The position numbers were made by a program, and so were the translations under genes. This document shows, piece by piece, positions 1 through 8,262 of a stretch of 64,000 nt of DNA. The notes beneath the pieces are model-generated. The model was not told where the DNA came from. It was given only the letters and a program-made list of their open reading frames with translations, and did no database searches. The DNA is from Bacillus nitratireducens (GTDB taxonomy: Bacteria > Bacillota > Bacilli > Bacillales > Bacillaceae_G). The stretch covers positions 1-64,000 of the forward strand of contig NZ_MAOC01000069.1 of the NCBI RefSeq assembly GCF_001884135.1, read 5' to 3'. Numbering within the stretch: position 1 is the stretch's first letter; every line of letters starts with the position of its first letter.

Positions 1-162
1 TAACATAAGAGAATAGTAACGTGCTTTTAAGTTTAAGAATAGTCTAAATCCTTAAGTTGATGGATGTGTGGAAGCCCCCCATAAAAAGTCTTTTTTAAAT
101 GAACTATTGAGCATAATTTTTACCTGTCCTTTTCAAAAATAGTATTGTTATAGTTTGTTGAT

Positions 163-310
163 TCCGCTATTTGTGGGCAGTAAAACTCCCACCTCAAAAT
201 TCAGGTGGAGCAAAGTAGTTAGGTGGGAGTCGGGCTGCCCGTAAATGCCCGATCGGTGAGGGCTGATAATCAGTGGGATGAACCCCCCACTGATTAAAAT
301 TTCACTTTAT
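163..310 (+). repeat. bcr1 repeat, full-length copy 1
   Basis: A ~148-bp element nearly identical over most of its length to the copy at 46679-46824. Both carry the GGGCAGTAAAACTCCCACC block, the GTGGGAGTCGGGCTGCCCG block, the hairpin around CAGTGGG...CCCACTG and the AAATTTCACTTTAT end. This is the B. cereus group bcr1 repeat. The right end is followed by TTTAT (306-310), the known bcr1 target duplication. The left border is degenerate (TTGAT-like). It lies 1 bp past the stop codon of the PTS IIA gene on the minus strand and may act as its 3' structure. Confidence 0.85.
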
Positions 311-311
311 A

Positions 312-632
312 TTAAGCTTGTTTCACTAAAAATGTTTCATAAACACTAATTAGCTCTTCCGCTATTATTTTAAATCCTTCTGCACTCATTAATTGATCTT
401 CTGCATGTGCTAACAATAAGCTTACTTCTACTTTTTCACCAGCTGCTTCTCTACTAATCAGTCCAGCATGCGCTCTATGCCCTTCAATGAAAGTTTCACT
501 ACCCTCATTCATTAATTGTCTTGCTTGTTCAAAGTTACCCATTTTTGCTTCTTGAATTGCTTCAATATAGGAAGATCGTGCGCTACCTACTGCTGATATA
601 ATTTGAAATACTACTAATTCATTTTGTTCCAT
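312..632 (-). CDS. PTS lactose/cellobiose-type transporter subunit IIA
   Basis: Cytoplasmic phosphocarrier of a lactose/cellobiose-family phosphotransferase system. It takes phosphate from HPr and passes it to IIB. The 106-aa length is normal for the family, as is the all-helical composition. The active-site histidine is H76 in the LLLAHAEDQLMSAE segment, matching the HA(E/Q)D(Q/H)LM motif of LacF/ChbA proteins. An AGGAG sequence lies 7-8 nt before the ATG. It is the last gene of a minus-strand operon with IIB at 4279-4581 and IIC at 746-2044, separated from IIC by a bcr1-derived hairpin. The sugar cannot be read from the sequence; beta-glucosides or other disaccharides are typical for the family. 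Confidence 0.93.
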   Translation of the reverse strand: MEQNELVVFQIISAVGSARSSYIEAIQEAKMGNFEQARQLMNEGSETFIEGHRAHAGLISREAAGEKVEVSLLLAHAEDQLMSAEGFKIIAEELISVYETFLVKQA

Positions 633-667
633 AACTATTCTCCTAACATTTTTTTATTTTTATTATT

Positions 668-732
668 TAAAAAGCAATCAGTGAGGTTTAGCTCATTCCC
701 ACTGATTACTAGCCCGAAATAATCGGGCTTTT
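668..732 (-). repeat. Partial bcr1-derived sequence (inverted)
   Basis: The stretch carrying AATCAGTGAGG, CCCACTGATTACTAGCCCG and ATAATCGGGCTTTT corresponds to the reverse complement of the right half of bcr1, with the two hairpins CAGTG/CACTG and GCCCG/CGGGC retained. It fills most of the gap between the IIC stop and the IIA start. It could attenuate IIA expression or protect the upstream mRNA. Confidence 0.6.
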
Positions 733-745
733 GAGGGACTCATTA

Positions 746-2044
746 TTATTGTTGTGCTGCTTGTTGTTCTGCCTCATAAGCTTTCTTATCTCCCATTTTA
801 AAGAACGGATAATATAGTAGAATTTGAGAGATAATAATTAATACCGTCATGATTAATAGTAACCAACCACCAGAAATATAACCTGCAAATGGTGCTGGTG
901 TTACCCATGGCAATTCAATAAGTGGATTAAAGGTAGATAAAATTCCCGTGATTTTAAGGAATACGACACAAATTAACCCGCCAACTATTGAAGATGCTAC
1001 TAATGGAATAAAGTAGATTGGATTCAGAACAAGCGGTAATCCAAATACAATCGGCTCATTAATATTAAAGATATTTGGGACGATACCGATTTTCCCAAGT
1101 GATTTATATTGCTGTGACTTCGCAAATAGTAGATTTATTGCTAAACCTAACGTATTTCCTGTTCCACCAATGGCAACTGCAAAATGCATTAAACTAAATC
1201 CTAAATAAGGAATTTCCGCAAAAGGTGTTCCTGAAGCGAAAGCTGTAATTGCTGCCGTAAATAATGGAGCCGTCGCACTATACCATACATTTATGATTGG
1301 AGCTGGATGTAAACCGAAGAACCAACATAAATTCATAAAAGTAAAGATAGCAATAACTGACCATACAGACGATCCAATTACTTTTACAGGTAACGAGATT
1401 ACTTGACTTACAAAGTTAAAAATATTTTCATATGGAGTATAGCCAAATATTACTCTAATAAAGAAGATAAGCGTGAAAATAATGATTGAAATAAATACTG
1501 GATTAATCGCATCAGCTACCATAGGTGGTACCGATTCTGGTAATTTTACTCCAATATTTTTTCTTTTTAATGCACAGTACAATTTACCGGTGAACACGCC
1601 GACAAACATGGCAACGAATATTCCATCACTACCTAAATACTGATTTAAAATGGCTGGTATTTGTTCTTCTCCAACTTTAATTGACATTGGCATTAAGCAT
1701 AAGAAACTACCTAATGCTATAACAGCAGCTGTCATTCCGTTCATGCCTTCTTCTTTCACATAAGAATAAGCGATAATGACAACCATATATACTGCTAACA
1801 AGCTAAGTGTCGCACTAATCATGTCTTGCATGTGCGTATATAAACCAATTTGAATTAAAAATTCTTTCCACCCTTTAAATGGTAGATTACCTAAAATAGC
1901 AAACAATGTAACACCAATCGTAACAGGAATCGTCATCATCATCCCTGATGTAATAGCATTCACTACTTTACTATTTCCGAGATAATTTGTTAGTGGTGTG
2001 ATGATTCGTTCTAATCCGTTTCTTATCCCTTCTAACAGCTTCAT
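746..2044 (-). CDS. PTS lactose/cellobiose-type transporter subunit IIC
   Basis: Integral membrane permease of the PTS, which binds and translocates the sugar for phosphorylation by IIB. The 432 aa give about ten hydrophobic segments. The family signatures are visible: the NINEPIVFGLP motif near residue 330 and the GGTGNTLGLAINLL segment of CelB/LicC proteins. The ATG at 2044 is chosen because GGAGGT lies 4-5 nt upstream, whereas the ATG five codons earlier has no ribosome binding site. It sits 33 bp downstream of the histidine-phosphatase gene in the same orientation and ~110 bp before IIA, so one transcript is likely. Confidence 0.93.
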   Translation of the reverse strand: MKLLEGIRNGLERIITPLTNYLGNSKVVNAITSGMMMTIPVTIGVTLFAILGNLPFKGWKEFLIQIGLYTHMQDMISATLSLLAVYMVVIIAYSYVKEEGMNGMTAAVIALGSFLCLMPMSIKVGEEQIPAILNQYLGSDGIFVAMFVGVFTGKLYCALKRKNIGVKLPESVPPMVADAINPVFISIIIFTLIFFIRVIFGYTPYENIFNFVSQVISLPVKVIGSSVWSVIAIFTFMNLCWFFGLHPAPIINVWYSATAPLFTAAITAFASGTPFAEIPYLGFSLMHFAVAIGGTGNTLGLAINLLFAKSQQYKSLGKIGIVPNIFNINEPIVFGLPLVLNPIYFIPLVASSIVGGLICVVFLKITGILSTFNPLIELPWVTPAPFAGYISGGWLLLIMTVLIIISQILLYYPFFKMGDKKAYEAEQQAAQQ

Positions 2045-2077
2045 AATTACCTCCAACATTTCTGACTTTTAATTAAT

Positions 2078-2860
2078 TTACTTTTTTCCTTTTTCTACGT
2101 AGCTCATATCATTTACAGATTGAACTTTATATTTCCCATCTTTATATACAACTTTTGAAACACTTGCATTTCCTAACCCTTCTTCAACCTCATTTAAAGA
2201 TTCAGGAGATATTGAATATAATAGATCCATTAAAGATATACCATGTGATACAACAAGGACTTCACCGCCGCCATCTTCTGCTACTTCTTTTGCAATTTTA
2301 TCAACTTCGTTTTTCATTCTCTTTGTGACTGTTTCAGTATCTTCAGCCTGTTTACTCTTATCGATCTTCGCTGCAGTTTTTTGCATAATATCGATGTCGA
2401 AATTATTCATAAATTCTTCATGGCTCATATTATTTGCTTGTGCAAGTTTTTCCCGAAAAGTATGATTTAACTCCCCTTCAAACTCACCGAAACACACTTC
2501 ACGCAAATTTTTACTTTGATTGATATTCATATCTTTATTTCCACTTTGATCTAATACAATTTTCGCAGTTTCTATTGCACGTCCACTATCGCTACTATAT
2601 GCCTTTTCAAACTTAACTTCTTTCAAACCTTTACCAAGATACTCTGCCACTTCAACTCCATCTTTAGTAAGGGGCGCATCTGCCCACCCCTGTACTCTAT
2701 CAGTCGTGTTTAGCATCGTTTTCCCATGCCTTACTAAATAAAACTCAACCGGCTTTTCTTCTTTTTTCTCTTTCACTTTTTGGTCTTCATTTGCTGAACA
2801 TCCAAATAATGAAACTGTTAAAGAAGCTAACAAGCAAAGTGATACTATCTTTTTACTCAT
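2078..2860 (-). CDS. Histidine phosphatase superfamily lipoprotein
   Basis: A predicted lipid-anchored phosphatase on the outer face of the membrane. Residues 1-20 form a signal peptide ending in the lipobox LFGC (Cys21), followed by a charged linker. The catalytic domain starts with YLVRHGKT (phosphohistidine H45), continues with the acid residues of LREVCFGEFEG near residue 125 and ends with the second histidine in VVSHGISL (H206). This is the branch-1 (phosphoglycerate mutase-like) layout. The length of 260 aa is normal once the leader is counted. It lies inside a PTS operon, which suggests dephosphorylation of a substrate outside the cell before uptake. That role is inferred; the natural substrate is unknown. 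Confidence 0.85.
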   Translation of the reverse strand: MSKKIVSLCLLASLTVSLFGCSANEDQKVKEKKEEKPVEFYLVRHGKTMLNTTDRVQGWADAPLTKDGVEVAEYLGKGLKEVKFEKAYSSDSGRAIETAKIVLDQSGNKDMNINQSKNLREVCFGEFEGELNHTFREKLAQANNMSHEEFMNNFDIDIMQKTAAKIDKSKQAEDTETVTKRMKNEVDKIAKEVAEDGGGEVLVVSHGISLMDLLYSISPESLNEVEEGLGNASVSKVVYKDGKYKVQSVNDMSYVEKGKK

Positions 2861-2947
2861 TATGAATTCTCCTTATGGGCTTATAAAAATGTGCATGCAC
2901 CACCTACATGAGTAGAATGCTATTTTTATAATCAAGATATTTAAAAA

Positions 2948-4198
2948 TTATTTTGACTGATTAAACAACCAATTTATCATCTCTTTATCCTGCAAAGCTG
3001 GTACCCAAGAGAAGTGTCCCATCGGTTGAACGATTCCAGTTGGATATTCTGTATATTTGACCAAAGAACCACCTAGTTCTTTAATCGCTTGTACAGCATC
3101 TCTGCTATATCTCACATCAACTAGCGGATCATCTTCTGCATGGAAGACCCAAATTGGCATATCTTTAATATCTTTGAATACTGAAGTATCTTGCATCGGT
3201 TCATATTCACTGACAAGCTTATTTTCCGGCAAATCACCTATTCCACAAATCGGAACAGCAGCTGCGAAAAGATCTGGGTTCTTCTTAATAACATTCCAAG
3301 TCCCAATTCCACCATTGGACATACCAACAACATATATACGATTTTTATCAATATCATATTTATCGATGGTTTCTTTGAGTAAATTCAACATAGTAGAATA
3401 GTTAGGTTCCTCGGTCCAATATGCTGTAAGGGTTTCAGTTGCTTTAACCTGAGGAGCTAACACATATGCAGGGTTTTTCTTTTGCTGTTCTGGATTAGCC
3501 CACGCTACAGCACCCTCATTCCCTACGACTTGCATATAGTTGTCATTTCCACGTTCACCTGATCCATGTAAAAATAAGACTAATGGATATTTTTTGTTAG
3601 CCTCTTTTTTAGGCTCAAAAAGTCTATATTGCATTTTGCTTCCAGATGTATCTTGATATACCCCTTTTTTAAAATCATCTACAACTGGAGTAACTACATT
3701 TGAAATTTTATTTTTCTGTTCGGATGCTTTAAAATTTGCACCATCTTTTGTCTTAATATCTTTCATAAGAGATAATTTATAGTCTAAATTATCTCTTGTG
3801 CTTAAAAATTTTTCTTCATTAAATGTTGAGGTAGATGCATATTTTTCGTTTTCATCTAATTCGATTACAACGTATTGTCCGTCTTTTGAAGTCTCTGATA
3901 CCTCAGCTTTATTATTTGTGTACACTTTATTTATTTTTCTATTTTGAGGCTTCCCATTCACTTCCACCTCAACTTTGAAACTATCTTTTGTTAATTTTGA
4001 GCTATCTATTGTATCTCCAAAATCACAAACGACGGTAGCTCCTACTTCACCATATGGAAGAACATTTGTTATAAGTGTTATATCTGAGTCTTTTAAATCC
4101 TTATCTTTACTTTCTGATGAACATCCTGAAAGTACCAAACCACCTGCCAAGCTCCCTATTACCATACATAAAATTGGAAATTTTCTTATCTTTTTCAG
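2948..4198 (-). CDS. Alpha/beta-hydrolase esterase lipoprotein (probable CTG start)
   Basis: A secreted, lipid-anchored hydrolase of 416 aa. A Lys/Arg-rich start and hydrophobic stretch end in the lipobox LSGC (Cys26). Residues ~35-180 look like the beta-rich domain preceding many bacterial esterases. The hydrolase domain has the oxyanion loop FLHGSGERG, the nucleophile elbow GMSNGG (S294), an acid near D357 and the terminal histidine in MGHFSW (H395). Start choice: GGGAGGT is followed after 7 nt by an in-frame CTG (4196-4198), and initiation there leaves an ideal lipoprotein leader. The upstream ATG (4240) has no usable ribosome binding site and would add 14 residues encoding the ribosome binding site itself. 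It lies between PTS IIB and the phosphatase, suggesting removal of acyl groups from a sugar. Confidence 0.8.
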   Translation of the reverse strand: MKKIRKFPILCMVIGSLAGGLVLSGCSSESKDKDLKDSDITLITNVLPYGEVGATVVCDFGDTIDSSKLTKDSFKVEVEVNGKPQNRKINKVYTNNKAEVSETSKDGQYVVIELDENEKYASTSTFNEEKFLSTRDNLDYKLSLMKDIKTKDGANFKASEQKNKISNVVTPVVDDFKKGVYQDTSGSKMQYRLFEPKKEANKKYPLVLFLHGSGERGNDNYMQVVGNEGAVAWANPEQQKKNPAYVLAPQVKATETLTAYWTEEPNYSTMLNLLKETIDKYDIDKNRIYVVGMSNGGIGTWNVIKKNPDLFAAAVPICGIGDLPENKLVSEYEPMQDTSVFKDIKDMPIWVFHAEDDPLVDVRYSRDAVQAIKELGGSLVKYTEYPTGIVQPMGHFSWVPALQDKEMINWLFNQSK

Positions 4199-4278
4199 AA
4201 GATGACCTCCCTCAAAATATGTACTTTTCATAACTGACATAACTCGAAAGCTCGTGTATGTTCCCTATGTATAATCTT

Positions 4279-4581
4279 TTAATCACCTAAAATGTTTTTC
4301 ACTTGCTCAATTACTTTTTTTCCATCTAACATGCCGTAAGCTGCCATATCAATCACTTCAATATGCTTTTCTGGCAATTGGCTTTTCACATTATTTAATG
4401 CATATCGAACTTGTGGTCCTAATAAAATGATGTCTGCTGTTGGCCCAACATTTTTTGCTTCAGTTAGTGCATAAGCATTAATTTCACAGTTATAACCTGC
4501 TGATTCTGCATACCCTCTCATTTTGTTCATTAACATACTTGTAGACATACCTGCATTACATAAAAGTACGATGTTTCTCAT
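4279..4581 (-). CDS. PTS lactose/cellobiose-type transporter subunit IIB
   Basis: The cytoplasmic IIB phosphocarrier. It accepts phosphate from IIA on a cysteine and phosphorylates the sugar bound to IIC. The 100-aa protein begins MRNIVLLCNAGMSTSM, with the phospho-cysteine C8 in the family P-loop-like CxAGMSTS motif. The start at 4581 is set by GGAGG 8 nt upstream; that sequence overlaps an earlier in-frame ATG. It is the first gene of the PTS operon, directly downstream of the MerR-type promoter at 4656-4686, so it is the entry point of regulation. Confidence 0.93.
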   Translation of the reverse strand: MRNIVLLCNAGMSTSMLMNKMRGYAESAGYNCEINAYALTEAKNVGPTADIILLGPQVRYALNNVKSQLPEKHIEVIDMAAYGMLDGKKVIEQVKNILGD

Positions 4582-4631
4582 AATAAAAACCTCCAATATT
4601 TATTTTAAGTGCTTTGCATACTTTCTATTTC

Positions 4632-4645
4632 TGCAAGCGCTTTCT
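4632..4645. promoter_or_regulatory. cre-like site (CcpA) before the PTS operon
   Basis: TGCAAGCGCTTTCT, or AGAAAGCGCTTGCA on the minus strand, matches the TGWAANCGNTNWCA consensus at 12 of 14 positions. It lies between the promoter and the IIB start, a common position for catabolite repression by roadblock. Assigned by motif only. Confidence 0.6.
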
Positions 4646-4655
4646 TCATAGGTTC

Positions 4656-4686
4656 AATATAAACTATGGTCTAAGACTAGGGTCAA
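4656..4686 (-). promoter_or_regulatory. MerR-type promoter and operator of the PTS operon
   Basis: Read on the minus strand, TTGACC (4681-4686) and TATATT (4656-4661) are separated by 19 bp. That is the overlong spacer typical of promoters activated by MerR-family DNA distortion. The spacer holds an imperfect inverted repeat, ACCCTAGTCT-T-AGACCATAGT (4663-4683), whose arms agree at 7 of 10 positions. A MerR regulator is encoded immediately upstream (4932-5753), making it the obvious ligand-dependent activator. Confidence 0.75.
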
Positions 4687-4731
4687 TAGCTTAATTTAAT
4701 TAATTCATTTATTTTGTATAATTTGTATAAA

Positions 4732-4818
4732 GTGTAACTTTAATCAATGGGATTTTGTTCATTCCCTACTGATTATCAGCCCATACCAATCGGGCGTTTA
4801 CTGCCCATAAATAGCTGG
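4732..4818 (-). repeat. Internally deleted bcr1 element with ATAAA flanks
   Basis: An ~87-bp derivative of bcr1 in inverted orientation. The end GTGTAACTTTAATCAATGGG, the hairpin TGATTATCAGCCCATACCAATCGGGCG and the opposite end TTTACTGCCC are retained; the central ~60 bp is missing. It is flanked on both sides by ATAAA (4727-4731 and 4819-4823), the complement of the TTTAT target duplication. It lies between the merR gene and the PTS promoter. Confidence 0.65.
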
Positions 4819-4931
4819 ATAAACCTAGCTAAACACCGTATAAAAACTCTTTTGTTTCAAAAAAAATGCATGTAACTGTAGACTGTGTCTAACAATTACA
4901 TGCATTTTTTCATTTCCTTCTCTACTTCAAG

Positions 4932-5753
4932 TCACTTTGTACCGTTTGATTTAATAATAGGAATCATAATAATATAATGTTCAACTGTTTTGTCTTGACT
5001 CTTTGTTTCACAAACATATCGACATAAAACATCTCCATTAAGAGCGTATCCCTGTTCCTGCATAATATGGAATGGTTCATCTAATATCAACGATGATAAC
5101 GGTTCATCCACGTCTTTTTCATATAAATAATTCAAGCACTCTCCCATAGGTATTTGAATAACTGAATCATCCATAGGTAATTGACATTCTTTCATCTTTG
5201 ATTCAGAGATAGCCATTACCCAGTAACTATTATCTATATTTTTCATTTTATATTCTTCAAGTGGAATACATAATGCTGTGGAAACTGTTGGCAAGAAATT
5301 TAACCATTTCTTTAATAGAGGATTTACACATAACCTTCCTTCATTTAAATGAACATGTTTGAGAAAATAATAAGTCTCAGCTTGTTTTATAACCCATCGC
5401 CTATCTTCTTGTTTATATTCGTTTAATAAGTTCATAAATTCATTTATTTGCTTTGTTTCTAACTCTAACTGTTTTATTGCTTCATTTTTTTCAGCTATTT
5501 TATCATTACATTTTTTCATTATGTCATCATACTCTAAACCGTTAAAAACCGATCCAATTTCTTTTACATGAAATCCCATCTGTCTAAAGCTTCTAATTGC
5601 TAAAAATACTCCAAAATCCTCATATGTATAAAATCTAAAACCGTTATCTTTGTCTTTTTGTGGTTTTAGGAACCCTTTCTTTTCATAAAACCTTAAAGCA
5701 TCTATTGAAACTCCAAATTCCTTTCCTACTTCTCCTATTTTATATTTCTTCAT
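4932..5753 (-). CDS. MerR family transcriptional regulator with C-terminal effector-binding domain
   Basis: A DNA-binding activator of 273 aa. Residues 1-70 are a classical MerR winged helix (YKIGEVGKEFGVSIDALRFYEKKG, then FRFYTYEDF). A coiled coil follows at ~80-112, and a C-terminal domain (~125-273) of the type used by BmrR/GyrI-like proteins to bind small molecules. The ATG at 5753 follows AAGGTGAT by 5-6 nt and is preferred to a TTG five codons upstream. It is encoded just before the PTS operon, whose promoter has the 19-bp spacer that MerR proteins act on, so it probably switches that operon on with a ligand, perhaps a sugar-derived molecule. The ligand is unknown. Confidence 0.87.
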   Translation of the reverse strand: MKKYKIGEVGKEFGVSIDALRFYEKKGFLKPQKDKDNGFRFYTYEDFGVFLAIRSFRQMGFHVKEIGSVFNGLEYDDIMKKCNDKIAEKNEAIKQLELETKQINEFMNLLNEYKQEDRRWVIKQAETYYFLKHVHLNEGRLCVNPLLKKWLNFLPTVSTALCIPLEEYKMKNIDNSYWVMAISESKMKECQLPMDDSVIQIPMGECLNYLYEKDVDEPLSSLILDEPFHIMQEQGYALNGDVLCRYVCETKSQDKTVEHYIIMIPIIKSNGTK

Positions 5754-5830
5754 GCATATCACCTTCAACTCTATAATTCCTTTTAAATACCTATATAGTG
5801 TAACAAGTTTTGAAAAACAATTATATAAAA

Positions 5831-5860
5831 ATAAAGTGCAACTTTAATCATTGGGATAAA
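5831..5860 (-). repeat. Terminal bcr1 remnant between two ATAAA repeats
   Basis: GTGCAACTTTAATCATTGGG (5836-5855) is the terminal 20 bp of bcr1 in inverted orientation and is flanked on each side by ATAAA (5831-5835, 5856-5860). It may be the end product of internal deletion. It is short, so the call is tentative. Confidence 0.4.
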
Positions 5861-5928
5861 AGAGATTTCGGATAAAGGTGAAACCTCCTTTTATCAAAAT
5901 AGAACATCACTGAAAATATAAACTTCTA

Positions 5929-8106
5929 TTACCCTACTACTTCCCCGTGCATATCATAAAGCTTCAACGCCATCATTAAATTAAATCTAACTTCAGCATG
6001 ATTTAAATCAACTGAAATGAGCGATTCAATTTTTTCTAGCCTGTATAAGAGTGAACTTCTATGAATAAAAAGTTCTTCTGCAGCACTTTTTACATTTCCA
6101 TTGTTTTGTAAGAATACATGTAATGTATTATATAAATCAATATTCTTGCCTTCTGAATATTCAATTAGCGGACCGATTTGTTTCTTAACAAAAAGATCTA
6201 CAGCTGTTGAATGATTTAAATGATGTAAAATGGCATACGATCCTAGATCTTCAAATAGTGCAAACCCCTGTTTGCGGAAGCGACTATCTAAAATATTTAA
6301 AGTCTGTATAGCTTGCTGATAACTAGTATAATAATCTTCCAACTGTTTTGTAACACCGCCAATCCCTAATAAAACACGACAGCCTATAGGTGATGAGCCA
6401 ATCCATTTTTTTATGCTATAAAACATCGATTCCCAAAATGTATCTGCGCCCTTTTTCTGATTTTCAATTGGAACAATTAAAAGTTGTTCATCGTTATGGG
6501 ATACTGCTAAAATGCCTGTCCCTAGTTCTGGAACACGCGTCTTAATCAAATCCCATATAAGTGACTTTTTCGCTTGTTGTTCGAGTAGGTTTCCTTTCTT
6601 TAATTCTTTCTCATCGAGTGAAATTGATAATACCGCGACTCGATGTTTTTTGAAAAGATCCCATTGATACAAGTTTGCATATTGCAAAATATTATCTCGG
6701 TCCTCAATTCTTTCAGTTAATAATTTACTAATAAAGCTGTCTTTCATCTGTTCTTTCGTATCTAGAACGAGCTTTTGTTTAATAAACTGGATGGAGCATA
6801 TATTTCGGGCTAAATCAACCGTTAATTGATCAAATTCATCCATCCCCCCGCTATTTCTTCGTACTGCTAAATATCCTAAAAAATTACCGCCCCCATTAAT
6901 GATCCAAAACGAAAAACAATAATCACTATTATTCGGATCATGAATTTGGAAAGTATCAGTAAATCTTTTCTTTTTACGTTCTTCTCTTGTTAGTTCAGCT
7001 AAATGTTCTGCTAAGCGACTATCCTTTTCATCATGAAATGCTATTGGTTGCATAAATCTATCAAAAATAAATACTGTATCTTGAAATAGATTACCAAGCA
7101 TTGTTGTAATGCCTTCAAAATTATTATCATCGACCGTTTCTTTTAATAATGCTTGCTGATAATCTAATAGAAAATGAAGACGTTGCTTATGCTCTTTCTC
7201 ACCATTATATAACCTTGCATTATCTAGTATAGTTGCTAAATGATTTGCAATCATTTCAAGTGATTTCGCATCTGCTTCCGTAAAAAACCCTTCGCATTCC
7301 TTTTCAACATGTAATACTCCAATTGGTTTCATATCAATAATGATTGGAGCAGTATACTGTTCACCACCAATCGTTTCAAAAAATGGAAAGTGTTCTTTTA
7401 ATACATATTTATCCTCAACCATAATTTTGTATGGCTTCTTCATTTCTCCATATGAAGGTGCTTGAAAAACAAAACAGTTTTCAGTCTCGTTATATAAATA
7501 AACACAAGCAAAATTCGAATTTGTTTCATTTCCGGCTTTAGAGGTTACCTCATATACATGATTTTCTAATGGAACATCTAGCGACAGATTTTTACTAATC
7601 CATCCAAACCCTTCAATTTTTTTCAACTGTGACTCTTTTTGTCTCGCTACAGCTATTGCCACTGCTATATCTTTTCCAAACTCTTCAAATGAAATTTCCA
7701 TATCTAAAAGCGGGATATGACTTGAAAAGGCGACAATACAAAAACCAAAATGCTGGATATCATCTTTTAATGGAACAGTAAACCAAGTCTCCACCCCAGC
7801 ATTTTTCAAAGTTTCAGATAGAAGACACACTTCTGGTAAATCTGCCGTTTGATCCGTCATGCTTTGGTATTGTAGTTTGGAGGAACATTCATCAGAATGA
7901 AGTGGAAACGCCGAAGCTAAAGAAGTTAAATTACCACTCCAGGCTTTTGGCAAAAATTGTCCACCTTCATTAAAAATTACAGCGACGAAATCACAATGTA
8001 ATTCCGCGCAAAAGGAATGAGTTAAATATTGAAGCGCCTCTTCTTCCGTATCAATTTTAATAAGCTGGCGTGATGTATTTCGCAAATGATATTCTATTCT
8101 TTTCAT
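5929..8106 (-). CDS. GAF-domain transcriptional regulator, PucR/CdaR type
   Basis: A cytoplasmic one-component regulator of 725 aa. The N-terminal half reads as GAF-like sensory regions (about residues 10-160 and 170-310). A middle domain (~460-590) resembles the GGDEF-like domain of CdaR proteins. The C-terminus is the PucR helix-turn-helix: SAAEELFIHRSSLLYRLEKI followed by DLNHAEVRFNLMMALKL. It lies 156 bp downstream of an aromatic-acid-type MFS gene on the same strand, and PucR-type regulators commonly control uptake and catabolism genes next to them, so this transporter is the likely target. Start is uncertain: ATG 8106 follows an AGAGAGAGA stretch, while a GTG nine codons earlier has a GGGGGA. 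Confidence 0.8.
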   Translation of the reverse strand: MKRIEYHLRNTSRQLIKIDTEEEALQYLTHSFCAELHCDFVAVIFNEGGQFLPKAWSGNLTSLASAFPLHSDECSSKLQYQSMTDQTADLPEVCLLSETLKNAGVETWFTVPLKDDIQHFGFCIVAFSSHIPLLDMEISFEEFGKDIAVAIAVARQKESQLKKIEGFGWISKNLSLDVPLENHVYEVTSKAGNETNSNFACVYLYNETENCFVFQAPSYGEMKKPYKIMVEDKYVLKEHFPFFETIGGEQYTAPIIIDMKPIGVLHVEKECEGFFTEADAKSLEMIANHLATILDNARLYNGEKEHKQRLHFLLDYQQALLKETVDDNNFEGITTMLGNLFQDTVFIFDRFMQPIAFHDEKDSRLAEHLAELTREERKKKRFTDTFQIHDPNNSDYCFSFWIINGGGNFLGYLAVRRNSGGMDEFDQLTVDLARNICSIQFIKQKLVLDTKEQMKDSFISKLLTERIEDRDNILQYANLYQWDLFKKHRVAVLSISLDEKELKKGNLLEQQAKKSLIWDLIKTRVPELGTGILAVSHNDEQLLIVPIENQKKGADTFWESMFYSIKKWIGSSPIGCRVLLGIGGVTKQLEDYYTSYQQAIQTLNILDSRFRKQGFALFEDLGSYAILHHLNHSTAVDLFVKKQIGPLIEYSEGKNIDLYNTLHVFLQNNGNVKSAAEELFIHRSSLLYRLEKIESLISVDLNHAEVRFNLMMALKLYDMHGEVVG

Positions 8107-8224
8107 TAATCTCTCTCTCTTATTACTAGACACGCCCAATCCCCCATTTCATCTTTCTATCTATTGTATAAGAAACGTTACATAAAATAAAAGTAAATAT
8201 TCTAATTACTCACTGAACAAATGC

Positions 8225-8256
8225 AAATCCCGAAGAAATGTATCCCCGGGATTGAT
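8225..8256 (-). terminator. Possible terminator after the MFS gene
   Basis: AATCCCG...CGGGATT inverted repeat (loop ~14 nt) just beyond the MFS stop codon, followed on the minus strand by a weak T-rich run. It may separate the transporter transcript from the regulator gene. Confidence 0.4.
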
Positions 8257-8262
8257 CATTTA

